Part shown: piece after piece, positions 37,834 to 46,089 of the stretch
Layout: each line of letters opens with the position of its first letter
Position numbering within the stretch: position 1 is the stretch's first letter
Assembly (NCBI RefSeq): GCF_016653635.2
Contig: NZ_CP067420.1
Coordinates: forward strand, 701,501 to 765,500
Direction: 5' to 3'
Length of the DNA stretch: 64,000 nucleotides
Source: Skermanella sp. TT6
GTDB taxonomy: Bacteria > Pseudomonadota > Alphaproteobacteria > Azospirillales > Azospirillaceae
Translations under genes and position numbers: made by a program
The notes under the pieces: generated by a model
Told to the model about the DNA's origin: nothing
Seen by the model: the letters and a program-made list of their open reading frames with translations, nothing else
Database searches by the model: none

Positions 37834-38487
37834 TCAGCGCATCGCGTAGCGGGACGCGCTGATCACCGCCTGGGTGCGGTTCTTGACGCCCAGCGACTTG
37901 AAGATCGCCGTCACGTGGATCTTCACCGTGCCTTCGGACAGGCCCAGCTCGTAGGCGATCTGCTTGTTCGACTTGCCCTCGCGCAGGCAGGCCAGGACAT
38001 CGCGCTGGCGCTGGGTCAGGCTGACGCCGGAGGCGGGCTCGGCCACCACGGCATGGTCGCGCGGCACGCTGGTCAGGCCGCTGGTCCCGGAGGAGTTCAT
38101 CAGGGCGTGCGGCATGTAGACGCCGCCGGCCAGCACCAGCCGCAGCGCGCTGACCATGATCTGCACGCTCGACGACTTGGGAATGAAGCCGCCGGCGCCG
38201 TGCTCGATCGCCTGACGGGCGTCGGTGCCGTTCTCCGACGCGGACACCACCACCAGCGCGGTCTTGGGCAGCAGCGCCTTGATCTGGCGGATGCCTTCGA
38301 AACCGGGCCAGCCCGGCATCTGGAGGTCGGTCAGGATCAGGTCGGGCGGCTCGCTCCCGGAGCACTGCGCCATGACTTCCTGGTAGGTCGCCGCCTGGAC
38401 ATAGTCGGCATCGGAAAAAATCTGCTCCAGCAGCCTATTGATGCCTTCGCGGAACAGCGCGTGGTCGTCACCGATCAGAATACGCAT
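37834..38487 (-). CDS. NarL/FixJ-type response regulator
   Basis: A 217-aa regulator. The receiver domain (MRILIGDDHALFREGINRLL, LILTDLQMPGWPGF with the phospho-acceptor Asp, TALVVVSAS) is followed by a LuxR-type HTH (LTQRQRDVLACLREGKSNKQ ... GLSEGTVKIHVTAIFKSLGV). ATG 38487 follows AGGGG. No histidine kinase is adjacent. Three GCATAC half-sites lie just upstream and may be autoregulatory. It is transcribed after, but apart from, the fad operon on the same strand. Confidence 0.92.
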   Translation of the reverse strand: MRILIGDDHALFREGINRLLEQIFSDADYVQAATYQEVMAQCSGSEPPDLILTDLQMPGWPGFEGIRQIKALLPKTALVVVSASENGTDARQAIEHGAGGFIPKSSSVQIMVSALRLVLAGGVYMPHALMNSSGTSGLTSVPRDHAVVAEPASGVSLTQRQRDVLACLREGKSNKQIAYELGLSEGTVKIHVTAIFKSLGVKNRTQAVISASRYAMR

Positions 38488-38520
38488 CTCTTGCCCCTTT
38501 CCCTTTATGGCCCACTCATC

Positions 38521-38559
38521 GCATACGCAATTATGGGGTATGCTCATTCGCAAGCATAC
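38521..38559 (-). promoter_or_regulatory. Three GCATAC half-sites upstream of the response regulator
   Basis: GCATAC (38521-38526), inverted GTATGC (38538-38543) and GCATAC (38554-38559) lie 34-72 bases upstream of the regulator start. The first two form an inverted repeat with 11 bases between. Operator function is inferred. Confidence 0.4.
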
Positions 38560-38686
38560 TATTTTGTTCGTTAATAAACCCTGTTAACGGCCGTGGTGCA
38601 ATTTGCTCATAGGAGGGTTGGTTAATGTTGCCGATTGATCACAGCTTCATGGGTCCAACCTCATATGTCCGTAGTCAGGGGAGGAT

Positions 38687-38708
38687 CGGAAAAAGCTAAA
38701 TTTTTCCG
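38687..38708 (-). terminator. Terminator of the fad operon
   Basis: CGGAAAAA and TTTTTCCG pair around a 6-base loop, 4 bases after the thioesterase stop. A wider 9-bp inverted repeat (38659-38667 with 38728-38736) encloses it. The stem is AT-rich with an internal T-run. Confidence 0.55.
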
Positions 38709-38712
38709 ACCA

Positions 38713-39228
38713 TCATATCTCTTCTGTCATATGAGGATGCAGGGGGACGGGCAGGGGAATAGGCGGCGACTCGGTGTCCCGGCCCAGGAGTCGCAGTATT
38801 TCGGCCGGTTCCACGGTTCCGGCCGGGCTCTTGAACAGCCCGCGCACCGTCGCGGCCGCCGCGACTCGGCCGTCCATCGACTCGATGCGGTGCTCCATGT
38901 AGACCCACTTGGCGTCCCAGCCCAGGACGCGGGTATGCAGCCTGAACCGCTGGAACGGCTTCAGCGACCGCCGGAACCGGACGCTGGCCTCGCCCAGCAC
39001 CGGCATCCAGCGGTTCCTCAGGATCGGCCGCGCCAGCCCGCAGCGGATCATCAGGTCGGTCCGGCCGAGGTCCATGACCGTCAGGTAGCGGCCGTTGTTC
39101 ATGTGCAGGTTGACGTCCAGGTCGTTGGGCCACACCCGGAACGTCAGGACCGACTCGTCCATCAGGTCCAGCCGCCGCCCGAACAGGGCGGCCAGCAGGA
39201 CCTTGACCATGCGGAAGACCAGGTTCAT
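38713..39228 (-). CDS. Acyl-CoA thioesterase, hot-dog fold (4HBT-like)
   Basis: A 171-aa protein with the 4HBT pattern: TFRVWPNDLDVNLHMNNGRYLTVMDLGRTDLMIR, where the Asp in the N-D-L-D-V-N-L-H-M-N loop is the usual catalytic position, then VRFRRSLKPFQRFRLHTRVLGWDAKWVYMEHRI. It resembles the YbgC/THEM6 group. It begins 13 bases after the acyl-CoA dehydrogenase stop and is the last gene of the operon. It probably releases CoA from acyl-CoA intermediates, which relieves CoA sequestration. Confidence 0.85.
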   Translation of the reverse strand: MNLVFRMVKVLLAALFGRRLDLMDESVLTFRVWPNDLDVNLHMNNGRYLTVMDLGRTDLMIRCGLARPILRNRWMPVLGEASVRFRRSLKPFQRFRLHTRVLGWDAKWVYMEHRIESMDGRVAAAATVRGLFKSPAGTVEPAEILRLLGRDTESPPIPLPVPLHPHMTEEI

Positions 39229-39241
39229 CTCGGCGCCGCCC

Positions 39242-41038
39242 TCAGAAAGCGTCGGCGTCCATGTCCATCAGCACCTGGGAGCCGGCCATGATGGTCAGGA
39301 ACAGGCCGTTGACCTGGGGCAGCAGCTTGGTCATGTAGAACCGGCCGGTCTTGACCTTGCTGTCGTAGAATCCGGCCCGGCCGTCCGCCTCGGGCAGCCT
39401 CTCCTTCGCCGCCTTGACCATGCGAAGCCACATGTAGCCCAGCGCCACCAGGGCGAACATCCGCAGATAGTCGGTGGAGGCCGCCCCCGCCTCGTCCGCG
39501 TTCCTCATGCCCCTCTGGGCCACCAGCGCGGTCGCCTGCTGGAGCTTGCCGAACGCCTTGGCCAGGGGGATCACGAATTCCAGCAGCTCCGGGTCCTCCT
39601 GGGTCTCCTCCAGGAATTCCGAGACGGGGTGGAAGAAGCGGCGCAGCAGCCGTCCCATGTCCTGGGGCAGCTTGCGCCCGACCAGGTCCAGCGCCTGGAT
39701 CGCGTTGGTTCCCTCGTAGATCTGGGCGATCCGGGCGTCCCGGACGAACTGCTCCATCCCGTATTCCCGGATATAGCCATGCCCGCCATAGAGCTGCATG
39801 CCCATGTTGGTCGCGTCGAACCCGTGGTCGGTGAAGAAGGCCTTCACGATCGGGGTCATCAGCGCCACCAGGTCGTCGGCCTCGCGCCGAACCTCCGGGT
39901 CGGGATGCTTGAGGGACACGTCGATGTTCATGCCGACCCAGGCGGCCAGCGCCCTGCATCCCTCGGTGTGGGCCCGCATGGTCAGCAGGGTCTTGCGCAC
40001 GTCGGGATGGACGATGATCGGGTCCGCCGGCTTGTCCGGCGCCTTGGCCCCCGTCAGCGATCGCCCCTGGAGCCGTTCGCGGGCATAGGTCACGGCGTTC
40101 TGGTAGCTGACCTCGGCCAGTCCCAGCCCCTGGATGCCGACGCCCAGCCGGGCCGCGTTCATCATGGTGAACATGGCGCGCATGCCCTTGTGCGGCTGCC
40201 CGACCAGCCAGCCCTTGGCGCCCTCGAAATTCATCACGCAGGTGCTGGACGCCTTGATGCCCATCTTGTGCTCGATCGAGCCGCACATCACGCCGTTCCG
40301 CATGCCCGGCGTCCCGTCCTCGCGCGGCAGGAACTTGGGCACCAGGAACAGGCTGATGCCGCGCGTCCCGGCCGGCGCGTCCGGCAGCTTGGCCAGCACC
40401 AGGTGCAGGATGTTCTCGGTCAGGTCATGCTCACCGGCCGAGATGAAGATCTTCGTCCCTGTCACCGCATAGCTGCCGTCGCCCGACCCGTCCGGCACCG
40501 CCCGGGTGCGGATCATGCCTAAGTCGGTGCCGCAATGGGGCTCCGTCAGGCACATGGTGCCCGACCAGGTGCCGTCCACCAGCTTCGGCAGGTAGGCCCG
40601 CTTCAGCTCGTCCGTCCCGTGCAGCGACAGCGCGTTGTAGGCGCCGTGGCTGAGGCCGGGATACATGCCGAAGGACAGGTTGGCCGAGCAGAGGAACTCC
40701 TCCAGCACGAAGTTCACCACGTGCGGCAGCCCCTGGCCGCCATAGTCCGGGTCGCAGGAAACCCCCGTCCAGCCGCCCTCGATGAACTTGGCGTAGGCTT
40801 CCTTGAAGCCCTTGGGCGTGCGCACCACGCCGTTCTCGTAGTGGCAGCCCTCCTCGTCGCCGGAGCGGTTGAGCGGCTGGAGCTCGTTCTCGGCGAACTT
40901 CGCCCCTTCCTCCAGCACCGCCTCGATCAGGTCGGGCGTGTGTTCCTCGTGGCCCGGCAGCTCGGCGAGCCTGCCGACCGCGAAGACTTCGTTGAGCACG
41001 AAACGGACATCGTCCAGAGGCGCCTTGTAGGTCGGCAT
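39242..41038 (-). CDS. Acyl-CoA dehydrogenase with C-terminal extension
   Basis: A 598-aa flavoprotein of the long ACAD group (DmdC/AcdA-like, with an extra C-terminal domain). Seen are the N-terminal helical segment with PTYKAPLDDVRFVLNEVF, CLTEPHCGTDLGMIRTRAVP and GTKIFISAGEHDL (middle beta domain, FAD/substrate), KGMRAMFTMMNAARLGVGIQGLGLAEVSYQNA, and QLYGGHGYIREYGMEQFVRDARIAQIYEGTNAIQALDLVGRKL. It performs alpha,beta-dehydrogenation in beta-oxidation. It lies 47 bases after the hydratase/dehydrogenase gene in the operon. Confidence 0.93.
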   Translation of the reverse strand: MPTYKAPLDDVRFVLNEVFAVGRLAELPGHEEHTPDLIEAVLEEGAKFAENELQPLNRSGDEEGCHYENGVVRTPKGFKEAYAKFIEGGWTGVSCDPDYGGQGLPHVVNFVLEEFLCSANLSFGMYPGLSHGAYNALSLHGTDELKRAYLPKLVDGTWSGTMCLTEPHCGTDLGMIRTRAVPDGSGDGSYAVTGTKIFISAGEHDLTENILHLVLAKLPDAPAGTRGISLFLVPKFLPREDGTPGMRNGVMCGSIEHKMGIKASSTCVMNFEGAKGWLVGQPHKGMRAMFTMMNAARLGVGIQGLGLAEVSYQNAVTYARERLQGRSLTGAKAPDKPADPIIVHPDVRKTLLTMRAHTEGCRALAAWVGMNIDVSLKHPDPEVRREADDLVALMTPIVKAFFTDHGFDATNMGMQLYGGHGYIREYGMEQFVRDARIAQIYEGTNAIQALDLVGRKLPQDMGRLLRRFFHPVSEFLEETQEDPELLEFVIPLAKAFGKLQQATALVAQRGMRNADEAGAASTDYLRMFALVALGYMWLRMVKAAKERLPEADGRAGFYDSKVKTGRFYMTKLLPQVNGLFLTIMAGSQVLMDMDADAF

Positions 41039-41061
41039 GGTTCAAGTCCCTTGGTATCTCG

Positions 41062-41085
41062 ATGGTGGTCTGACCCCGGTTTCCC
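41062..41085. repeat. Single arm of the GGGGTCAGACCACCAT repeat
   Basis: Twenty-four bases match the right arm of the inverted repeat at 27177-27262 and start directly after the stop codon of the gene at 41086-43431. The partner arm is missing. Confidence 0.8.
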
Positions 41086-43431
41086 TCAATTCCGCAGCGG
41101 CTTGCCGGTGGTCAGCATGTGTTCGATGCGGGCGACCGTGGCGCGGCTGCGGACCAGCTTCATGAAGCTCTCGCGCTCCAGCTCCAGCAGCCGGTCCTCG
41201 TCCATCTCAGCCGTGATGTCGGTGTCGCCGCCGCTCAGCACCTCGGCCAGCGCGCCCGATACCACCACGTCGTGGTCGGTCGCCTTGCCCTGCTGGTGGA
41301 ACCCGTCCACCGCCATCCGCAAGGCCGCCCGCGCCGTCGGCCCCGGCAGCCGCAGCGTCGCCGGCTCCGGCGGAACATAGTTCTCCGCCAGTTCCAGCGC
41401 CTTCGCCTTGGCGTCGGCCAGCAGCCGGTCGCGGTTCATGGTGATGCCGTCGGTCGGGCGCAGGAACATCAGGTCGCGCGCCTCGTCCGCCGACTTCGCC
41501 ACCTTGGCCAGGCTGATCGTCTCGAACACCTGGGCGATCGGCGGCATCGGCCCGCCCGGCCGCTTCCTGTTCAGGGTCGCCCGGGTCAGCATCTCCTTGC
41601 AGCCGCCCCAGCCGGGGATCACCCCGACGCCGACCTCGACCAGCCCCATGTAGGTCTCGGCATGGGCCTGGACCGCGTCGCAATGCAGCAGGATCTCGCA
41701 GCCGCCGCCCAGCGCCATCCCCGACGGCGCCGCGACCACGGGGAAGGGGGCGTATTTCAGCGCCTTGTAGGTCTCCTGTCCCTCCTGGACCGACTGCTCC
41801 ACCTGGGGCCACAGGGCGATGTTGACCGCGAACAGCGCCAGCCCGAGATTGACGCCGACCGAGAAATTGTCGCCCTCGTTATGGACGACCAGCGCCTTCC
41901 ACTCGCCCTTGCCGTCGCCGATCATGCCGATCGCCTTCTGGATCAGCGCCATCACGTCGCCGTCCAGGGCGTTCATCTTGCCGGTGAACTCCAGGCACGC
42001 GACCCCGTCGCCGATGTCCCACAGGGCGGCCGAGCCGTTCCGCTTGATCGGCTTCGACCCGCGCTTGATGTCGGACAGCAGCAGCACGCCCTCGGGCCGC
42101 GCCACCTCGGCATAGCTCCCGTCCACCGTCAGGAACTCCAGCCGGCCGCCCTCGGTCCGGTAGAATCCTTTCCCCGCCGCTTTCTCCAGCAGCGCCGGCA
42201 CCGGCTTGCCCTCGTCCCTCAGCGCCCCGGCCAGCCAGTCCGCCCCCAGCTGGTCGATCAGCTCGAACGGCCCGAACCTCCAGTTGTAGCCCAGCCGCAT
42301 CGCCTGATCGACCGCCGTCATGTCGTCCGCGATCTCCGGCACCAGCGACGCGGCGTAGGCCAGCAGGTCCACCAGCACCCGGCGGGCATAGATGCCGCCC
42401 CGGTCCGGATGCTCGACCAGCGCCCGAAGCCCCTGCTTCGCCGCACCCACGCTCTCCAGCGAAGCCTTCTCCGACGGGCGGTACTGCCCCGTCGCCAGGT
42501 CGATCGCCTCCTTCACCCGGCCGCCGCCCGATTTGTTCAGCCGGTAGAAGCCGCCCTTGCCCTTCCGCCCGGTATAGCCTTCGGCGATCATGCGGGTGAA
42601 CAGCTCCGGCTCCCGGTGGATCGCCCGGTACGGGTCGTCCGCCGGCAGGGTGTTCAGCAGCGACCGGCTGACATAGGGCATCAGGTCCAGCCCGACCAGG
42701 TCCACCAGCCCGAACACGCCGGTCTTGGGAATGCCCATGGGCCGCCCCACGACGGCGTCGGCCTCCTCCACGGTCAGCCCCAGGTCCATCGCCTGGTTTA
42801 TCGCGGCCTGGATCCAGTAGGTCCCGATCCGGTTGGCGATGAAGCCCGGCCGGTCCTTGCACCGGACCACGCCCTTGCCCAGCCGCGTGTCGGCGAAGCG
42901 GCTCAGGGCCTCGACCGCCCCGGGCCGCGTGTCCGGCCCGGCGACCACTTCCAGCAGCCGCATATAGCGCGGCGGGTTGAAGAAGTGGGTGATCATGAAG
43001 TCCCGGGCGAACCCGTCGCCCCGCCCCTCGACCAGGTTCTTCAGCGGGATGGTCGAGGTGTTGGAGGAGACGATCGACCCCGGCTTCCGCACCGCGTCCA
43101 GCCGGGCATAGAGGTCCGCCTTGACCGCCGGGTTCTCGACCACGGCCTCGACGATCCAGTCCACCCCGGCCAGCTTCTCCAGGTCGTCCTCGATGTTGCC
43201 GGGCGTCACCAGCCGGGCGTTGCGCTTGTGCATGAAGGGCGCCGGCTCGGTCTTCAGCATCCTGTCGATCGCGGTGCGAGCGACGACGCTGCGGTCGTTA
43301 CCCCGCCCGTCTTTCACGTCCTGCGGCACGATGTCGAGCAGGAAGACCGGAATGCCGGCATTGGCGATGTGCGCGGCGATGCCGCTGCCCATCACGCCGG
43401 CGCCGATCACGGCGGCGCTGCGGATTTCCAT
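41086..43431 (-). CDS. 3-hydroxyacyl-CoA dehydrogenase/enoyl-CoA hydratase (FadN-type order)
   Basis: A 781-aa fusion. It has an N-terminal Rossmann domain (AAVIGAGVMGSGIAAHIANAG), the 3HCDH C-domain (RDFMITHFFNPPRYMRLLEVV, KDRPGFIANRIGTYWIQAAI), a duplicated 3HCDH-like segment, and a crotonase domain (about 455-700) with AAPSGMALGGGCEILLHCDAVQAH and LVEVGVGVIPGWGGCKEML. This order (dehydrogenase first, hydratase last) is that of Bacillus FadN-type proteins, opposite to FadB/FadJ of E. coli. It carries out the second and third steps of beta-oxidation. Confidence 0.93.
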   Translation of the reverse strand: MEIRSAAVIGAGVMGSGIAAHIANAGIPVFLLDIVPQDVKDGRGNDRSVVARTAIDRMLKTEPAPFMHKRNARLVTPGNIEDDLEKLAGVDWIVEAVVENPAVKADLYARLDAVRKPGSIVSSNTSTIPLKNLVEGRGDGFARDFMITHFFNPPRYMRLLEVVAGPDTRPGAVEALSRFADTRLGKGVVRCKDRPGFIANRIGTYWIQAAINQAMDLGLTVEEADAVVGRPMGIPKTGVFGLVDLVGLDLMPYVSRSLLNTLPADDPYRAIHREPELFTRMIAEGYTGRKGKGGFYRLNKSGGGRVKEAIDLATGQYRPSEKASLESVGAAKQGLRALVEHPDRGGIYARRVLVDLLAYAASLVPEIADDMTAVDQAMRLGYNWRFGPFELIDQLGADWLAGALRDEGKPVPALLEKAAGKGFYRTEGGRLEFLTVDGSYAEVARPEGVLLLSDIKRGSKPIKRNGSAALWDIGDGVACLEFTGKMNALDGDVMALIQKAIGMIGDGKGEWKALVVHNEGDNFSVGVNLGLALFAVNIALWPQVEQSVQEGQETYKALKYAPFPVVAAPSGMALGGGCEILLHCDAVQAHAETYMGLVEVGVGVIPGWGGCKEMLTRATLNRKRPGGPMPPIAQVFETISLAKVAKSADEARDLMFLRPTDGITMNRDRLLADAKAKALELAENYVPPEPATLRLPGPTARAALRMAVDGFHQQGKATDHDVVVSGALAEVLSGGDTDITAEMDEDRLLELERESFMKLVRSRATVARIEHMLTTGKPLRN

Positions 43432-43459
43432 GGGGCTCTCCTCCGTTTCCGCTCGGGAC

Positions 43460-44596
43460 TCAGACCGCTTCCAGGACGGTGGCGATGCCCTGGCCGCCGC
43501 CGATGCACTGGGTGGACAGCGCGAACTGCCCGCCCTCGCGCTTCAGGAGTTGCGCCGCCTTGCCGGTGATCCGCGCCCCCGTGGCGCCCAGCGGATGGCC
43601 CAGCGCCAGCGCGCCGCCGTCCAGGTTCACCTTGGCCCCGTCGAAGCCCAGCGCCTGCGCCACCGACATGGCCTGGACCGCGAAGGCCTCGTTGCTCTCC
43701 ACGATGTCCAGGTCCTTCACGGTGATCCCGGCCCGCTTCAGCGCCTTCTCGGTGGACGGCACCGGGCCGTAGCCCATGATGGTCGGGTCGCAGCCGGACA
43801 CGGCGATCGACTTGATCCGGGCCAGCACCGGCAGCCCATGGGCGCGGGCGAATTCCTCCGACGTGACCAGGGTGGCGGACGAGCCGTCGGTCAGCGGGCT
43901 CGCGGTGCCCGCCGTGACCGTCCCCTCCGCCAGGAAGGCGGCCTTCAGCGATTTCAGGCTCTCGGCGCTGGTGTCGGCGCGGATGCAGCCGTCCTTGTCC
44001 ACGACGCCGTCGGGCGTCTCGATCGCCACGATCTCGTCGTCGAACCGGCCGGACTCCTGCGCCGCCGCCGCCTTGCGGTGGCTCTCCACGGCGAAGGCCT
44101 CCTGGGCCTCGCGGGTGAACTGGAACTTCATCGCCAGGTTCTCGGCGGTGATGCCCATGGGCATGAAGGCGCCAGGGTTGCTCTCGGCCAGCTTCGGGTT
44201 GGGCATCGGGTTGAAGCCCAGCATGGGCACCCGGCTCATGCTCTCGATGCCGCCGGCGATGAAGGCGTGCCCGGCATCCATCTGGATGGCGCCGGCCGCC
44301 ATGTGGATCGCCTGCATGGACGAGCCGCAGAAACGGTTGATCGTGGTGCCCGCGACGCTCTGGGGCAGTTCGGACAGCATGCCGACCAGCTTGGCGATGT
44401 TGAAGCCCTGCTCGCCCTCCGGGAAGGCGCAGCCCAGGATGATGTCCTCGATCTCGTTCGGATCGACGCCGGTCTTCTTCAGCAGGCCGTTGACCACCTG
44501 GGACGCCAGATCGTCCGGCCGGATGCGGGCCAGCTTGCCCTTGCTGGCGAAGTGGAACGGCGACCGGGCAAATCCGGCAATGACCACGTTCTTCAT
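43460..44596 (-). CDS. Acetyl-CoA acyltransferase (thiolase)
   Basis: A 378-aa thiolase. The nucleophilic Cys is in TTINRFCGSSMQAIHMAAGA; the GHP motif is in ALALGHPLGATGARITGKAA, and the second Cys in STQCIGGGQGIATVLEA. The shorter length than typical FadA (about 390) is within range. It cleaves 3-ketoacyl-CoA to acyl-CoA and acetyl-CoA. It is the first enzyme gene of the operon, 42 bases after the MerR gene and 28 bases before the hydratase/dehydrogenase. The strand and spacing imply co-transcription. Confidence 0.94.
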   Translation of the reverse strand: MKNVVIAGFARSPFHFASKGKLARIRPDDLASQVVNGLLKKTGVDPNEIEDIILGCAFPEGEQGFNIAKLVGMLSELPQSVAGTTINRFCGSSMQAIHMAAGAIQMDAGHAFIAGGIESMSRVPMLGFNPMPNPKLAESNPGAFMPMGITAENLAMKFQFTREAQEAFAVESHRKAAAAQESGRFDDEIVAIETPDGVVDKDGCIRADTSAESLKSLKAAFLAEGTVTAGTASPLTDGSSATLVTSEEFARAHGLPVLARIKSIAVSGCDPTIMGYGPVPSTEKALKRAGITVKDLDIVESNEAFAVQAMSVAQALGFDGAKVNLDGGALALGHPLGATGARITGKAAQLLKREGGQFALSTQCIGGGQGIATVLEAV

Positions 44597-44638
44597 GGTG
44601 CTAGCTCCTCACCGACTGTTCGGATTCTGGTTTGGCGT

Positions 44639-45079
44639 TTATTTCTCAGGCTTCTTGTCCGGCTCGACGCCGGCGGCGTCCAGATGGTCCAGGATCTGGC
44701 GCTCCAGCGCGCGCAGCTCGTGCAGCGTCTGCTTGACGTCTTCCAGCTGGGTCTCCAGCGACCGGATCCGCTCCCGCCCGCGGCCCAGCGCGTAGCGCAT
44801 CTGCTCGATCTGCCTGTCGTCCGTGTCGTACAGGTCCAGGAAGTCCTTGATCTCCGCCAGGCTGAAGCCCAGCCGCTTGCCCCGGCAGATCAGCGTCAGC
44901 CGCGCCCGGTCGCGGTGGCTGTAGATCCGGTTCAACCCGTCCCGCGTCGGCGCCAGCAGCCCCTGGTCCTCATAGAACCGGATCGTCCGCGGCGTCACCC
45001 TGAACTCCTCCGCCAGCTCGCTGATCGAGAAGGTCCGGGCGTTGGTGGAGCCGTTCGGCGGATCGATCATGCTGAGCAT
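44639..45079 (-). CDS. MerR-family regulator of acyl-CoA catabolism (LiuR-like)
   Basis: A 146-aa regulator. The MerR winged helix is at about 14-80 (FSISELAEEFRVTPRTIRFYEDQGLLAPTRDGLNRIYSHRDRARL ... RGKRLGFSLAEIKDFLDLY), followed by a coiled-coil (IEQMRYALGRGRERIRSLETQLEDVKQTLHELRAL). It lacks cysteines placed for metals and resembles MerR members that control fatty-acid or leucine degradation genes. It heads the operon and has a perfect palindrome 41-54 bases upstream. The start could also be ATG 45070. The ligand is probably an acyl-CoA, which is an inference. Confidence 0.88.
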   Translation of the reverse strand: MLSMIDPPNGSTNARTFSISELAEEFRVTPRTIRFYEDQGLLAPTRDGLNRIYSHRDRARLTLICRGKRLGFSLAEIKDFLDLYDTDDRQIEQMRYALGRGRERIRSLETQLEDVKQTLHELRALERQILDHLDAAGVEPDKKPEK

Positions 45080-45119
45080 AGGAGGACACCGCGCTGGAGA
45101 ACCCGGAACCGGGATATGA

Positions 45120-45133
45120 CGTTTACGTAAACG
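45120..45133 (-). promoter_or_regulatory. Perfect palindrome CGTTTACGTAAACG, MerR operator candidate
   Basis: A 14-bp perfect palindrome upstream of the MerR-thiolase operon. The core TTTACGTAAACGG is identical to the site before fadD (35939-35951), and the flanks resemble each other: AAGTA there, AAGGTA here. Confidence 0.65.
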
Positions 45134-45169
45134 GAAGGTACGCGACCCGGCCCGCCGCGTCAAGCCCGC

Positions 45170-45205
45170 TTGCCGTTCCCGAGCATACACACTAAAATAC
45201 ACACT
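45170..45205 (+). promoter_or_regulatory. ccdAB promoter with direct repeats over the -10
   Basis: TTGCCG (45170-45175) and TAAAAT (45193-45198) are 17 bases apart. Two copies of ATACACACT (45185-45193 and 45197-45205), 12 bases apart, cover the -10, consistent with an autorepressor site. Confidence 0.6.
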
Positions 45206-45231
45206 CTTGGACGCGGCGGAGGGACGTTCCC

Positions 45232-45519
45232 ATGCATATCGGAACCGGGCAGATCTACGACCCCTCCGCGCCGAAATCGCGGATCAACATGACCCTCAAC
45301 GAGGATCTGGTCCGCGTCGCGCGCGGCTACACCGACAACCTGTCCGACTATGTCGAGAAGCTGCTGGCGGCGGCCATCGCCGAGGAACGGCGGAAGAGGC
45401 TGGCCGATCAGGAACATTGGGACCGGGTCTGCGCCTCATGGGCCGAGTTCCACGAGAAGCACGGCTGCGTGGCGGACGAGTACAACGCCGACTTCCGGCC
45501 CGGGGACGCCACCCCCTGA
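45232..45519 (+). CDS. ccdA: CcdA-family antitoxin
   Basis: A 95-aa protein. The N-terminal ribbon-helix-helix (KSRINMTLNEDLVRVARGYTDNLSDYVEKLLAAAIAEERRKR) resembles CcdA, and the C-terminal region (WAEFHEKHGCVADEYNADFR) corresponds to the toxin-binding tail. GGAGGGA precedes ATG 45232. The TGA overlaps the toxin ATG as TGATG. It should neutralise CcdB and repress the operon with it. The chromosomal location suggests a role as an integrated, not plasmid, module. Confidence 0.88.
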   Translation: MHIGTGQIYDPSAPKSRINMTLNEDLVRVARGYTDNLSDYVEKLLAAAIAEERRKRLADQEHWDRVCASWAEFHEKHGCVADEYNADFRPGDATP

Positions 45520-45833
45520 TGCCGCAGTTCGACGTCCACCGCAATCCCGGCCGCTCCCGGGAGGCGACGCCGTACCTGCTGGTCATCCAGCGGGACCGCT
45601 ACGACGGGATGCCGCGCCGCGTGGTCGTCCCGCTCGTCCGGCGGGAGTATGCAGGGCACACCGACCGCGACCTGAACCCCGCCTTCATTGTCGAGGGCCT
45701 CGACGTGGTCATGGACCCCCTCGCGCTCGCCAGCGTCCCGGTCCGGGATCTCGGTTCCGCGATCGCCAGCCTCGACCACGACAGCAGGCGGATCATCCGC
45801 GCGATCGACGAACTGGTCGCCTACGGCAGATAA
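45519..45833 (+). CDS. ccdB: CcdB-family gyrase-poison toxin
   Basis: A 104-aa protein with the CcdB fold pattern: PQFDVHRNPGRSREATPYLLVIQRD, RRVVVPLVRREY, LNPAFIVEGLDVVMDPLALASVPVRDLGSAIASLDHDSRRIIRAIDEL. In F-plasmid CcdB the C-terminal Trp-Gly-Ile is required for gyrase poisoning; here the end is VAYGR, without the Trp. So it may be inactive against gyrase or use another target, though many chromosomal homologues also differ here. It is translationally coupled to ccdA. Confidence 0.85.
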   Translation: MPQFDVHRNPGRSREATPYLLVIQRDRYDGMPRRVVVPLVRREYAGHTDRDLNPAFIVEGLDVVMDPLALASVPVRDLGSAIASLDHDSRRIIRAIDELVAYGR

Positions 45834-45851
45834 CCGCAATCCCCTGCGGAG

Positions 45852-45890
45852 GGGCGGCGTCCCGCCGCCCAAGGTGCGCGGGACGCGCAC
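45852..45890 (+). terminator. Two tandem hairpins after ccdB
   Basis: GGGCGGCG/CGCCGCCC (45852-45870) and GTGCGCG/CGCGCAC (45874-45890) follow the ccdB stop. No T-run is present. The 200 bases between here and the MITE-like element hold no gene. Confidence 0.4.
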
Positions 45891-46089
45891 GCTCCCGAAT
45901 CCCACGACTCGCTCCGAAACCGACAGGATCATCGGACCCGCCGGCTTCATCCTACGGCGCCTTTCTCGACAGCACCTCGACCATTGCCGGAACCGGCTCG
46001 CTCGGAGCCGAGATAGCCGCGACGAACGCCTCGAAGCACTCGGGAGTCAAGCGCATCAGGACAGGCCAGCCTTCATGCCCGGACTTGAT

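Noticed and set aside
38569-38585. TTAA-N9-TTAA upstream of the response regulator
   Set aside because: The spacing is 9, not the 7 required for CtrA.
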